From Diploscapter coronatus (lineage: Eukaryota > Nematoda > Chromadorea > Rhabditida > Rhabditidae), in NCBI GenBank assembly GCA_964036155.1, contig OZ038422.1, positions 87,257,201 to 87,321,200 of the forward strand: a stretch of DNA of 64,000 nucleotides, in the 5' to 3' direction. A program made the translations under genes and the position numbers. Each line of letters starts with the position of its first letter. Position 1 is the stretch's first letter. Below the pieces are notes generated by a model, which worked only from the letters and a program-made list of their open reading frames with translations, was not told the origin of the DNA and ran no database searches. Below, in pieces: positions 1-11,977 of this stretch.

Positions 1-674
1 CAAAATAAAAGACGATATTTTCAAAAAATGACCTTGATTCTTGTCCCTCAAAATCGTCTCCAGAATAGGAATGGCCGATTTGTTTTTCATCTGACCGAGG
101 CAGTACGCCAATTCGTGCTTCAGAAGCGCGGACTCGTCGTCGAACGCATTCGAAATCCAATCGACTGAAGTTTTGAGATTTATTTTATTGTATCGATAAA
201 AATAAAGTGAAAGTTCGTGTGCATTGAAAAATAGGGAGAAGAATGAGAGGCAGAGGAAATTGCGTACCTCACCTTCTTTTCATTGTCCCTGTTGACTCTT
301 TTCTCTGCATTCTAGCCTCTTTGCGCGCATAGTCGTGACGTGCATTTCTCGCAACGGAACTATTTAGCACACACACACGAATTTTCATTTGATTTGACCA
401 ATATAATATCAATGTTATTTTAATTTTTAGCTTCGGGATAAATTAATTAAATTATTTAACTATATGACCATTTCTTAAAACTTTGAAGTCAAATTTGTAC
501 CTGAAAGATCGTCCCCAATGTTCCGAAGAATGAATAGAGCGCGAAAACGGGCCTTCAGAGGGTACCTAGAAATTTGAATAATTATAGCAATCCTGCAAAA
601 CTCAAATAATACCTCGTATCGCAAAGCACTCTCCCGAACTTATCAATGTCGTCCTTGGAAAACTTGGCCTCCAT
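1..674 (-). CDS. dohh-1: Deoxyhypusine hydroxylase, 5' part (3' end off the window)
   Basis: Iron enzyme that hydroxylates deoxyhypusine to hypusine on eIF5A in the cytosol. Exons in gene order are 674-613, 565-501 and 164-33; the donor at 33 leads into an intron that leaves the window. The 86 or so residues read match the N-terminus of DOHH closely: [41 protein letters not shown]. The HE of [12 protein letters not shown] is one of the family's iron-ligand pairs in the HEAT-like repeats. An acceptor-like ATTCCAG sits 6 nt before the ATG, as expected for a trans-spliced start. The gene lies 170 bp downstream of the RPUSD2 stop, with AATAAA (minus strand, 786-791) 112 nt before this ATG, so the two genes probably share a polycistronic transcript. 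Confidence 0.93.
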
Positions 675-843
675 GATTTTCTGGAATTTAAATTTTCTTA
701 AAAACGCATTTCGATTCGAAAAATATCAGAACGGCTAAAAACCGCGTATCCTTTCGATTAAATGAAAGACAAAAATTTGAAAATTTTATTCCTAACAACG
801 AAAAATAACAAACTAAAATTAAAACGAAGAAATCGGAAAGATC

Positions 844-3800
844 CTAGCCGATCCTCAATTGGACGTTTTGATTGCTTAAGTTCTGGAATTTTTCAAGTTC
901 AGAATTTTGCAGGGAGCTTTCCGGAACTTGGTCCGCATGATCCGGTTCTAGAATGGGTTGATCCGGAACAGTTTCAAGAACTTGTCCTCCCGGCTCCCTG
1001 GCCCAATCGGGCAATTCCGTTTGAAATGACCATTTGTCAGTTTCATATCGCAAACAGTGCAAAGGCATTCGGAAATCGATCATTTGGGGCTGAAAATAAA
1101 ATGCTGAGCTACAAAATTAAAAAAAAAAACAAACAAACAAACAAACAAACTCACAACTTTCTTCCGGACATTGCAACTGAGACAGATTTTATCCGCACTT
1201 GGGCGTTCTTCCGGCCTGATATTCGGGTCATCGGGGGTAATCTGAAAAATGTTTAAACGAGTTTTTAAATAAAAAAATACCTCGTCCAGTTTTGCCGCTA
1301 TATCTTCCATCATCTGATCGTATTCCGGATTTTTGTATTCCATCCAGTTTTCCGATCTGTGGTTCACTCGAATGATTTCCGCTAGTTCTTCATACGACTT
1401 GCCTGAAATTCAAAGTTTAAAATCTTTGAACAATCAATAAAACACACCGTATTCCGCATTTTTCCCTTTCTGCTCGCCCCAGTTTCTCGAATTGTAAATC
1501 TTATCATCGATCAAAGGGTACCCTGGAAATGGTAAGAGTAGCTTTTGGGTAAATAGTGCCACCATTTTGGTAACATACCCAAGAATTGAGCGTGCACCCG
1601 AATTTGATGGGTCCTTCCTGTGTCGATGGTAACCTCTACCACGGATTCTTTACCATTGGTCCACATCCGTCTGAAATGGCAATTGTACGTAGCCAAATTG
1701 TTGATTTAAAAAATTCTTAGGCTTACCTAAATTTGCTCCTGGCCGGCTTTCCGTCTGGCCTAACGCACTGAATGCCCATAGAAATGACCAAATTGCCGAT
1801 AGGCTGATCGCAGAAAACTGCACCCCTAAAAATGTTCAAATTGGAATAAGTAGCTCAGCTGGTAAAAGATCGGCTTCTTTGCCCCCGCTGTTGTTTCAAA
1901 TTCGGTGGGCAATTTTTCTTTCTGGAGAACAAGGCCCTAGATCAGATAAAGCCCCAAAGAAACTCCGCGGGATTTGACACATATCTCTTGATCTTTTTTT
2001 TTTCATCCGAAGAGAATCCCAATTTTATGTCACTTTTTGCATGTCTCGATTTTTACGGGTATATACGAAATCCCCACTTGACTTACTCTGGAAATTCGCC
2101 CTCCACTTTGCACACGTACGTCTTCTTCCAGTGCCCATCCTTTAGTGTCGTTTTAAACTGAAACAAATTCATTTAGGCTTGAGAATTGAGGTCTGGCGAT
2201 GCCATTTATCCCCTCCTTAGAGCTCTGTCGGCTTAGAAAAATGATTGGGATTTCAAAATTCAATTTAATCTGTTCCAGCTGTTTTTGGAGGGACATTGTT
2301 CATCATAAGATGAGCGACTTAAAGAACTCGGATTTAAATTGGTAAAGTAAGGGGATGCGGATAGGAAAGATGCATCCAACTCGATGTATGAACTCTGCTT
2401 CCTATCTTTCGTAATGGGGAGGGTTAGAGACGCAGAAAATACCTTTCCAATTTTAAGTAGGTAATTTTCAAACAAATTACCTCTAAATCGGTCGCGTAGT
2501 TTTTCGCGAATAGCAGAATTCCAGAAGTGGTTCGGTCCAGTCGATGTAGAACTGAACAAATTTGTTGAGGTAGGTCGAAAAAAACTTAGGATTCTCCTGG
2601 TTTTCATAAAACGCTCATAGTTTCTGTTTATTTTTTAAAGATGCTGAAAAATTTTCTAACTATTTTTAGATGTTTCTCTATATATCTTTTGAAAAGAAAT
2701 TAAATTTTCGGGAAAGTTCCATAAAATTTCTGAAAGAACAAAAGAAAAGATTTCACTAACCCACCCCTCAAAATCTTTATCGGTCATTTTTGGATTTCGA
2801 AATTTTTCAAGAGAATGCTTAAAATGCACCTCTCAGTTCCTTGTCGGCCATTTTGTTCTGCCTTAATTGTCCCATAATGGTATTAATGTTGTATTGACCA
2901 CAAGCGTGGACGGGCATAGAGGGGGGCTTGTCAACGACAAGAAGGTTTTCATCCTCGTTGATAATTCGGATGGGTAGATCCAGCACCTGGAATTTCATAT
3001 ATTCTTTTGAGTTGGATTTCATATATCACTCTTTAAAAAAACGATGTTATATATCCTTATTTTAACTTTTCATATATCCCCTCCATCATTTGGCAAAGAT
3101 TCTGATCAAAATAACTTGAAAAAAGCGTTCGTTCCAAAAAAAATCTCATCATTTTGATTCAATTTATATAAAATTTGGTAGGATTCCGGCAAAAATCGAA
3201 TTTTTCTCATTTCCACCATCTCCTTTTTCAAAGATGCTATTCTCCGAAAGATGGCAATATGACAAAATCTCGGATTACCTCCATAGTATCTTATACTTAG
3301 GCTATAGAGCAAAGGATAGAGATTTCCGAAAAATCTCAATTTTTATCCTCTCAAAATTTCCTATTGAAATCCAAGTTAGCCTGAAAAATTTCTATTTTAA
3401 CCCAAAATCGTAGGTTGGCTGATCGACTTTTAAGAAGCTTACAAATTTCTAACCTATTCTGTTTTCTATGTTAGTTCAAAGATTTTCCATAGCATTTCGA
3501 AAATTTCTAGGTTAGTCTGAAAAATTGTTCTAATCCATTTTGAGTGATGACTTCTGTTTATGTATTGCTCATTAGATTACCTCATTACGAACGCTCTATT
3601 CTTCCAAGTATTCTAATTTTAGGAAACTACGTCAGCTGGTTTTTGGTCTATTCTTAATCATATGGAATCTTCTCATAGATTTAGCAAGTGGGTTTAAGAA
3701 TATACCAACTGGTTCAAGCTCCCTATTCTTAATCATAGGACAATTGCTTTTGACTTACCGGGTGTTCATGCCTATGCATCCAGTGTTCTACCCGATCGTT

Positions 3801-6800
3801 GTGCTTGAACACATAGTTGATATCGGTCATTTGCTCGCCGTTCACGAACATCCGACCCATTTTGCAGGCGATTTTCTGGAAAACCGATCATTTTTGAGAT
3901 CATAAATTTAAAATATCAGGCCTTATTGACGAAGATCAGCTTTTTCTAATGTCACTTTAAAATTTCTTCTCGTTTTCTTCTATGCGATTGAAAGTTTGCG
4001 AATTTTAGGTAAGTTGAGAAACTTGAAATGGGCGGTTGAGAGCAAAAAATTCAATCATCTTTTCCCCCGGTCGGTTAAGCAGCGGCTCCTCTATTTTCCT
4101 TTTAAGGGAGCACACCCGTCTCATTGTTAAGTTGGGGAGAAAAATGACTGCATTAGCTAAGGACGTCTTTAAGTTAGGCGGTTCATATCTTCAATTTCAG
4201 AATTTGCGAAGAAACCCTCCGTCCCTAACCCACATTTTAAATTATGTCATGGGTAGAGTCCGAAAATCTGTTTCTTTCAAAATCAAAAAATATGATTTTC
4301 TTTAAGAGTGGATGTCAGGAAAAATCAAAGTCATAAGGAAGGGGTGCGGAACAGGGGTCCGTCGATTTGGCTGATTTTCACATATATAGTACAGTTTTTC
4401 ATGCTGATTCTCATGGTGCTATTCGTTTTTCATAAAAATCATCGTATACAGGATTACGGTAGCTTAAAGTTTTGACAGACCCGACCTCAGAAAAAAATTC
4501 ATAACTTTCTTATTTGTGGACGAAATCAAATGGGGTTTTCAGCATCGGATAGCCCATGAAAAACTCGACAAATAATGTAACCATGACGAGTCATAACAGC
4601 CACCTGCTTTAGCGGGAAAATTCTAAATTCCAATTTTTGACTTTGACTCACCCCAGTTTTCGATTTTTTTCGACCAAAAAGAAGTTCGATCGAAAGCTAA
4701 ATATTAGCTCATGAGAAAGAGGGTTCAATTCTGTATTTGAATATGTAAAAATTTTCATAAAAATAGGGTAGCCCAAGCCCCGAAAAATGCATCTGAACGC
4801 ATAAAATCAGGGTGATTATTGCATTGTGTCAACTTTGACTCTTCATAACTTTCTTATTTTTCGGCCAAATTCGATAATTCTTTTTTTATTTCTTAGATCT
4901 TGTCGAGGAGAATAAAGTAAAAATAAAAATAAAATTTTTAGAAATTAATTTTGGCGGGAATAAATTATTCGAAGTTACTCTATATACCCGTACTGCGTTT
5001 ACGCGTAAATGACGTTGGAAAAATTCGCCCTTCCAGTATGTTGTGTAGATGGACATGGTGAACAATTTTCGTTCCGGAACTTACCTCGGATTCATTACCG
5101 TTTGAGTTCCAGAATTTTTTAAAGTTCAATGACCAATTATTGCAAAGTCCCGTTTTGACAGTAAATTTCAAAAATTCATAGTTCCTTGAGTGTGCACATT
5201 CTAGAATAAGTTCTCGAACAAAAATTGATCAACTTGAAGAGCTCTACAAGATTTCATGAAAAACTCCGACGTTAACTCAAATCACACTTGTAAACACAGT
5301 ACGGGTATATAGAGTAACTTCGAATAATTTTTTCCCACCAAAATTAATTCCTAAAAATTTTATTTTTATTTTTACTTTATTCTCCTACTCAAGATCTACA
5401 AAATAAAAAAAATAATCATTCAATTTAGCCCAAAAATAAGAAAGTTATAGGGAATCAAAGTTGACACAATGCAATAATCACCCGATTTTATGCGTTCAGA
5501 CGCATTTTTCGGGGCTTGGGCTACCCTATTTTTATGAAAATTTTTACATATTCAAATACAGAATTGAACCCTCTTTCTCATGAGCTAATATTTAGCTTTC
5601 GATCGACCTTCTTTTTGGTCGAAAAAAATCGAAAACTGGGGGTATGTTAAAGTCACATTTTTGAATATTCTAATTTTTCCGTCAAATTAGCGATCGTCGA
5701 GATTCATTGTAGTTACATTATTTGTAGAGTTTTTCATGGGCTATCCGATGCTGAAAACCCCATTTGATTTCGTCCACAAATAAGAAAGTTATGAATTTTT
5801 TTCTGAGGTCGGGTCTGTCAAAACTTTAAGCTACCGTAATCCTGTATACGATGATTTTTATGAAAAACGAATAGCACCATGAGAATCAGCATGAAAAACT
5901 GTACTATATATGTGAAAATCAGCCAAATCGACGGACCCCTGTTCCGCACCACTTTGAATAGTCCTGACATTCACTCTTAAAAAGAATAAGAACTTCGAAA
6001 CGTTTCAAATGTGCATCAAATATTCTACTATGGTTTTTTCCGACCCAAACCTCATCGTATGATCAGAGATTTTTGAGATTTCAAAAATATCACGCAATTT
6101 CCATTATGATTTATTTAGAAGTTCAGTAGTTCACTCTCTGCGTCTATGTCTTCCTATGATTAAGGAGTTAGAGTCTAAAATGCTCCGAGAAAGTTAGGTT
6201 GTCTTTTATCATAGTCCATTTTGAAAGTTGTTCGGAATAGAGAGCCCCCAAGGGGTAATTTATTCCTCATACGGAAAGATATCCTCAAATTTGAACTAAA
6301 AGGGGGGAAATACCCATTTTTCCAGCATATCTACTGATAAATAGACCATATTTCCTTTTTTCTAAATCTATTGAAATAACTTTGTTTCCCTACTGAAAGA
6401 TAGAGCAAGAAAACCAGCTGGTATATTTTTAATAAGTTTTGTATTTCATATCATGTAGCGTTTAACTTTATGAGTTATCATATTCTTGCAAAATTTAAGC
6501 TCCTTTAAAATTCCTTTAAATTCAATGATTTTCGACCAAAATATAACACCAGCAACGGGCTTAAATTGAATTTTAGGCGTTTATGATGTAATATTGTGCA
6601 AAAAGATCGAGTACATGATTTTTGCAAGCTAAATAAAAAGGAAGTTTTTAGTCGAAGATTTTCGCGGAACGGCATTTTTCTAAATAAGTCACTAGTTCAG
6701 TAGCCTTACTCTTCTTTCCTTTTCCTCTCTCCCTTTCTCTTTAGAGCATTGCCTAATTAGGGCTGTTGCATAGGGATTATCCAGAGGGTCAGATTAATCG

Positions 6801-8177
6801 CTAATTACACATTTAAAAGATGCCCGAAATAAAAACGCCTGGAATAATTTATCATCCTAGATTTTTATTCGTTCCTAGACACCTTTGTAGTTACATAGCC
6901 ATATTCCTTGTGCTTAGCCTAAGCATTTTAATTTCCGATTTCGAAAATTAGAATTTATTTTTGGAATTTTCAAAATACTTCGAAACCTTCAAGCTTCTAA
7001 AACGTAGTTCCTAATTTTTTTTTTAATAAATCCCTTAAAATTCAAAACATAGGGATTTCATATATCTCCGATATCTAGTATCATATTCCAATTTTAAGTT
7101 TTAAAATCCCTTAAAAATTCGAGAAAAAGGATTTTATTTGTCCCCGATTTTTATCATCATTCAAAATCCTCTAGCTTTTATCTTTTACCCTGAGGCTCAA
7201 TCCCACTTAAAATCCACTTTTAAGGAAAATACACCCAGGTTCGCCTTCTCTAAGAGAAATAAGGTGCCTGTCAGTTTTCATCCATCTCAATTTTCTATCA
7301 TCGGGGCTCTATTTTATGCCTCCGCTTTTTTCGCAAATTGTAAAAATATTAGATTATCCGCTCCGGCTTGCAAAGGTTCGCGCGCCTATACCCTTTTAAA
7401 ATATTATCGATTGTTTTTAATCAATGTTTGAAAACTTTGATTTTTTACTCCCCCATTTACAGCTTTCTAAAGTCTTATAATTTCAAAATTTTTGCAAATT
7501 ATTTCTGATTAAAACTTAAGAATTTCAACTTTAAAAAATTAAATTAAATTAAAAAAGAAACTGACCGTATAATTCGGGTTGACAGATAGGAATTCCTGGC
7601 TGAAACATTCGACCATACTCCTTCCGACCCAGCGTCCTTTAGCCCGGGTTTTGAAGGGGCACCAGTAGGGCGACAGGTACTTGATACCTGAAGAATATTA
7701 TTACATTTTAAAAATATTTTCGGAAAATTCAAATATTTCTTAGAGAAGAAATCAAATTTTTGAAAAAATGAAAAAAAAATACCATTTATAACTTTGTAAG
7801 GCACGTCCATGACGAATGGATCATTGTCGTCTTTCCCGGATTTCTCCTTCTTTTCCGGAACCACCGGGTTTTCGGGGTCCTAAAATAACAATATAAAATT
7901 TAAAAATTCCTTTTCTATAATTTTTTCTCAACATTTGAATATTTCTATTTCTTCAAATTTTCCTCTTCTAATTTTACGGTAGCCTTCCATATCTCCTATC
8001 ATTTAATAAAAAGTTAGATTTTTATTTTTATAGAACGTTTTAATTTACCTTTTCGTGTTGTCGTTTCCTTGGATTTGTCGCGTCTTCGTTTGGGGAGTTT
8101 TGCACGTGCTCTGAATCCTTGACGTTAACGTCGCCTTTGTCTTCCGAATCCTTAGAGGTCGTGGCGTCGTCGTTCAT
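844..8177 (-). CDS. RPUSD2: RNA pseudouridine synthase, RPUSD2/RluA family
   Basis: Converts uridine to pseudouridine in RNA. Thirteen exons, all in phase: 8177-8049, 7879-7783, 7687-7566, 3875-3759, 2986-2830, 2551-2481, 2157-2087, 1825-1727, 1670-1579, 1522-1448, 1402-1281, 1241-1155, 1089-844; about 494 residues. Residues 1-60 are an acidic, low-complexity leader. Then come an S4-like segment (GRSMVECFSQEF, KIACKMGRMFVNG) and the catalytic domain, with LLVVDKPPSMPVHACG, the catalytic-Asp motif HRLDRTTSGILLFAK and the C-terminal TGRTHQIRVHAQFLGYPL. The tail (from about residue 340) is nematode-specific or poorly conserved and holds a CxxC (KICLSCNVRKK). Intron 3 is 3,690 bp and hosts a foldback repeat. 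The donor after exon 12 could be 1158 or 1155 without changing frame. First gene of a likely operon with dohh-1. Confidence 0.93.
4302..5980. repeat. Foldback (long inverted-repeat) element A in RPUSD2 intron 3
   Basis: The ends are near-perfect inverted copies: TTAAGAGTGGATGTCAGGA at the left and its complement TCCTGACATTCACTCTTAA at the right. Arms of about 690 bp (4302-4997 and 5298-5980) pair almost throughout; the central loop of about 300 bp (4998-5297) is flanked by a second inverted pair (CTCTATATACCCGTACTG at 4979 and CAGTACGGGTATATAGAG near 5300). No convincing coding region. The loop region is homologous to 45470-45790 in element B, so the elements share a core. Non-autonomous DNA-transposon-like foldback; superfamily not determined. 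Confidence 0.85.
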
Positions 8178-8408
8178 TCAAAGCACATTCTGGAAAAAGT
8201 CACAAATTCCTCGAAAAAAAAGATAGGCGAATTTCAAAAGCGCAAATAAAAACGGACGCGACAATGAAATGAATGGATGGCGTAAACGCAGAACGAGTGC
8301 ATGGAAGGGAGAGAAAGAAGAGGTGTGGAAAAATGAAAAGTGCGAGGTTTCTTGAAAAAAGCGTATCTTTATCATTCTTATTTCTGAACTCTTTTAGATA
8401 GACCCAAA
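8178..8408. promoter_or_regulatory. Divergent promoter region, RPUSD2 / GPCR
   Basis: Only 231 bp separate the start codons of the minus-strand RPUSD2 gene and the plus-strand GPCR, so both promoters and any 5' leaders must lie here. A TTTTTCCAG acceptor 12 nt before the RPUSD2 ATG would suit trans-splicing. No TATA box is clear. Confidence 0.5.
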
Positions 8409-10359
8409 ATGGGAGATCTATCCCAGGAGTGGCCTGTGTATTGCAATGTCTGTCAGGACGTCACCGTGCCATCTTATATGGTAAGAAAGATGCCAGTTTT
8501 GGCAAATGATGTCATTTTAGACCTATAATCTGTACGTTTCGGGGTTTGTTATGGCTATCGTAGCTGCCATTGGGCTGATATCCAACATTTTGGTCATCGT
8601 GGTATATCTAAGTCCGGAGCAAAGGGTATTTAACCGAATTATTGATTTTTAGATCTAGATTTATCGATTTTAGGTTCATTCAACCTCGATATTTCTGGCG
8701 GCTTTAGGGTGTTCTGACTTTTGTCTGGTGTTTTGTGCGATATTTCTTTATGTTTTTGAGGCCTGGCGACATCATGACCACCCGTGTAAGGATATATGAA
8801 GTCTAAATCTAAAAAATCATATTTATAAACAAAAAAGTATGAAGATCGACTTTAGCCTCAATTTCGATCTTGAAAAATTTAGTTAGGCATCACAGCTTAA
8901 TATTTTTCAATTAAGAGCAGTTTTTCTTTATATAAAATTCTGCGATATACGAAATACAAACACAGTAAATCCAGGATATATAAAATCTCTCTAATTCCAG
9001 TAATCTGGTGGGTGTACGTCAACTGTGCGCCTTTAATGTTCCCCTTGTCGACGATCTTCCAAGCCAGTTCGGTGTATTTCTGCGTCGCCGCCGCTATGGA
9101 CTGTTTCATTATAGTCGTCCTGCCTCAGTCCATACATCATGCTTTGTGCACACCAAAGTAAAGTTTGAAAAATCAATAATTAGAAGATGTAATATTTAGG
9201 AAATCGATATATCTTTTTCATCTTTAGTGATTTTTTATTTCAAACATTAATAAATACTTTCAAAAAATAATTATTTATCATTTAGGAGAGCAAAGTATGC
9301 TTGTATGGCAATCATGGCTTTCTGCGTGGTGTATAATCTGCCACACTTTCTGGAAATTCAAAAAGTAAAAATAGAAATAAAAGCTGATTCTGACTAATTT
9401 TCTATTAAGGTAAAATGCATCGACAAATATGGAGAGTTAAACGGCCAGATTTGCCCAACTGATATAAGGACAAATGAGGTTATCTTTCAGCTATTATAGA
9501 TTAAATTTAGTATATCCGAAATTAATATACCCGGAACTAAATAAATATATATTTAATAATAGTTCTTATTTAGGCCTACTTTACTGTCTATTACACCTAT
9601 ATGTACACGACATTTTTGGCTATTGGACCCTTAGCTCTTCTCATATTTTTAAATGCCTGCATAGTGATCACGATTTTGACGAAAGGAAGTCCTGGAGGTG
9701 ATTTTTCGCCAGATTGGAATAATTTTGAAAGTCAAAAATTTAGATGATTTTGATACAACTTCGCTGATTTTGGTGGTATTTTTGTTCATCTTCTGCAATT
9801 TCATGGCTCTACTTGTCAATTTTGTAGAAGTCTTCTTTAACGATCCGGTATTATTATCTTATTTAATAGATAAATAACAAAGCTTATCGTATTTTAATCT
9901 GAAGTTATGCTAAATAATTTGAAGATTTCTTGTAATTTACAAAACGTTTTTAATCAACACTTTAGACAATGATGGTCTATTTGATCGATTTATCGAATTT
10001 GTTGGTCGTAGTAAATGGAACACTGAACTTCTATTGCTATTTCATATTTGGTGCAGGCTTTAGGGCTACCCTAAGAAAGCGACTGAAAGTTTTCTTTAAT
10101 GTAAGAATCGTTTGAACTTTCCTTAAAAATTTCTACTTACCTGACAACTTTTTCCTATTTACCTAACAATTTTTATCTACGTTATTTTTCGAAACTAAAT
10201 CGTGAATGAAAAAGCCCAAATTTTATTCCAACTTAAGCTAAATTTTAAGATGATTTATTCCAGATGCTATTCCCCAGCAAAAATTTGACGGAAAAGCCGC
10301 CGAAGTGTGTTTGGTCCTCGACAGAGCTTGGCACAGACTCTCTTCTTCCGGTCGATTAA
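8409..10359 (+). CDS. Peptide GPCR, FMRFamide-receptor-like (frpr/dmsr class)
   Basis: Seven-transmembrane receptor, probably for a neuropeptide, at the neuronal plasma membrane. Ten in-phase exons: 8409-8480, 8521-8625, 8674-8785, 9001-9157, 9286-9364, 9410-9478, 9574-9697, 9744-9847, 9966-10100, 10264-10359; 350 residues, a full-length class-A size. TM1 holds the usual N (IGLISNILVIVVYL), TM2 the LAALGCSD motif, TM4 ends in YNLPHFLE and TM7 reads LIDLSNLLVVVNGTLNFYCY; the last two are typical of FMRFamide-receptor relatives. The DRY box position reads DCF (VAAAMDCFIIVVLP), which is atypical. The short C-tail ends SLLPVD. AATAAA repeats near 10463 provide poly(A) signals. The ligand cannot be read from sequence. 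Confidence 0.85.
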
Positions 10360-11977
10360 AAGTTCACAAAAATACCCCAATCTTAAATTTTGATTTTTTT
10401 CGGGTAAATTAAAAATGATTGCTATATATTTTCGTATCTTGTATCGATATAAATGCGCTGTAAATAAATAAATAAATTTTGCATGTGTTGGAAAATGTTT
10501 ATATTCAATCCATATATTAAAGGCTGATCTTCACCAAGTAAACTTGAAATTCGTAAGCCTGATGAAAATCCTCATTTTGATTTTTTATCTCAAGAAAACG
10601 ATTGTTAGTTCCGAAATTCTAATCACATGTTGAAGCATAGGCCTTAAAAACGGACGCCATAAATCATTTCGGATCTCAGACAAAAACTGCCTCCGATGAT
10701 ATGTTTTGAATGATGGATAAACCCGGGTTCGAGCCTAAACATTTGACGCAGGATGTAATTTTTCATTTATTAATCACCACTTGGTGAAGGTCCTTGATTT
10801 TTTCCATCTTTTAACAGCCGCGTATTTAAAGAAGGCCTACTAGGACCCTAAGCTTATTTGATCTCAGATACATTGCGTCGTATATAAAATGGGTTTTCTG
10901 ACCTATACTTTACCATATGATGAACTTCTCAAACTTCTAAGAACACCTAATTTTTGAAAGGTGTCACGACATATATCGAATTTCACTTTTTCACGATTTT
11001 TTTCCAGGCAATAGGTGATCTTCATTCTTAAGGTTCTTCTTAGGAGAAAGAATAATGCTCAAATTATTCCATCTAAGAATAATTTCCAAATTTATCTCAT
11101 CCCGAAAAAAGAATTTTAAATTTATCCCAGACGGGATTCCAGCGAATATTCCAAATCTCGGGGATTACCCATCCTTTTCTCACACTCGTTTTGCGTTCAG
11201 CCGCCGCAGGGGTTATTCATAATTCAGCTGTTTAGACGCTCAATATGATTTCATTACTCTCGAAAGAACGAATGAAAGAGAAAGAAAATAGTCGGGTCCA
11301 TCACTTCTAATTTGGGTTTTTTCAGACTACTTTTTCTTTTCGATATATATTTCTCTACACTATTTTCATTTTTCTCTACCTTTTTCCTATACTATTTCTT
11401 TCGATTTTTCCTTTTCTCCTCATTGTTTTTGCACGGCTTCACTCTCTATTTTCTGTTGCGACTCTTTAGCTTTTCCTCGTCTTTTTCAAAAGAAGACACA
11501 ATATCTTTACATCTTACACTCTATCCTCTCATTCTCTCATTCTTTAAGCCTGATTGGCATTTTCATTGATTTTCTATCATTTTAACTCTTCCTCTGCGTC
11601 TCTGTGGCCTCATCATTTCACACGCTCCCTCTCTCGCCCATTACCCTTTATTTCAGTTGCTCCATGGCTCGAGCCAACTACATCACGCCGCCGTCGATCG
11701 TTGCTCCCAATCTTCGCTCTCCGCACCAAACTCGAAGGCTGCTGCACACGTAGCTCAGTGGATAGTACGCCGGACTGTACGCTTGTCATTTCGCCACGAG
11801 CACGACACTCGCGACTCGTCGGACATTTTGCCAAAATTCACTCCGCTACTCTCGCAGTATTTCAGGGCGCATTCATGCACTGAATAATTGAATTACGTCG
11901 GTGGTATTCGAAGTCCTAGCGAAGAATAGGACTATTTTAATATTCGACTACGGGATTCGTCCAGAGAACGGCGTAAA
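10360..11977. other. Intergenic region, GPCR to neprilysin
   Basis: No supported gene. It holds the GPCR poly(A) signal, a possible small MITE (10521-10796), a long pyrimidine-rich tract (about 11310-11660) and, upstream of the neprilysin start, a GC-richer stretch (11640-11980) that is probably promoter and 5' leader. Short open frames on both strands of that stretch overlap one another and look like chance. Confidence 0.6.
10521..10796. repeat. Possible small MITE
   Basis: Inverted ends share CTTCACCAAGT (10529-10539) and its complement ACTTGGTGAAG (10779-10789), about 276 bp apart, with weaker pairing outside. Variants of the left end (GGCTGATCTTCA) recur in other non-coding parts, for example near 17281. 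Short match, so tentative. Confidence 0.35.

Noticed and set aside
1840..1925. tRNA-like box A (TAGCTCAGCTGG) and box-B-like GTTTCAAATTC in an RPUSD2 intron
   Set aside because: D-, anticodon- and T-stems do not pair well and no 7-bp acceptor stem forms. At most a decayed tRNA or tRNA-derived repeat.
11740..11820. tRNA-like box A (TAGCTCAGTGG) upstream of neprilysin
   Set aside because: No box B and no cloverleaf; chance match in a 5' leader region.
11554..11887. Three overlapping open frames on both strands
   Set aside because: Overlap each other in a GC-rich stretch, have no family signature, and sit in the probable neprilysin promoter/leader.
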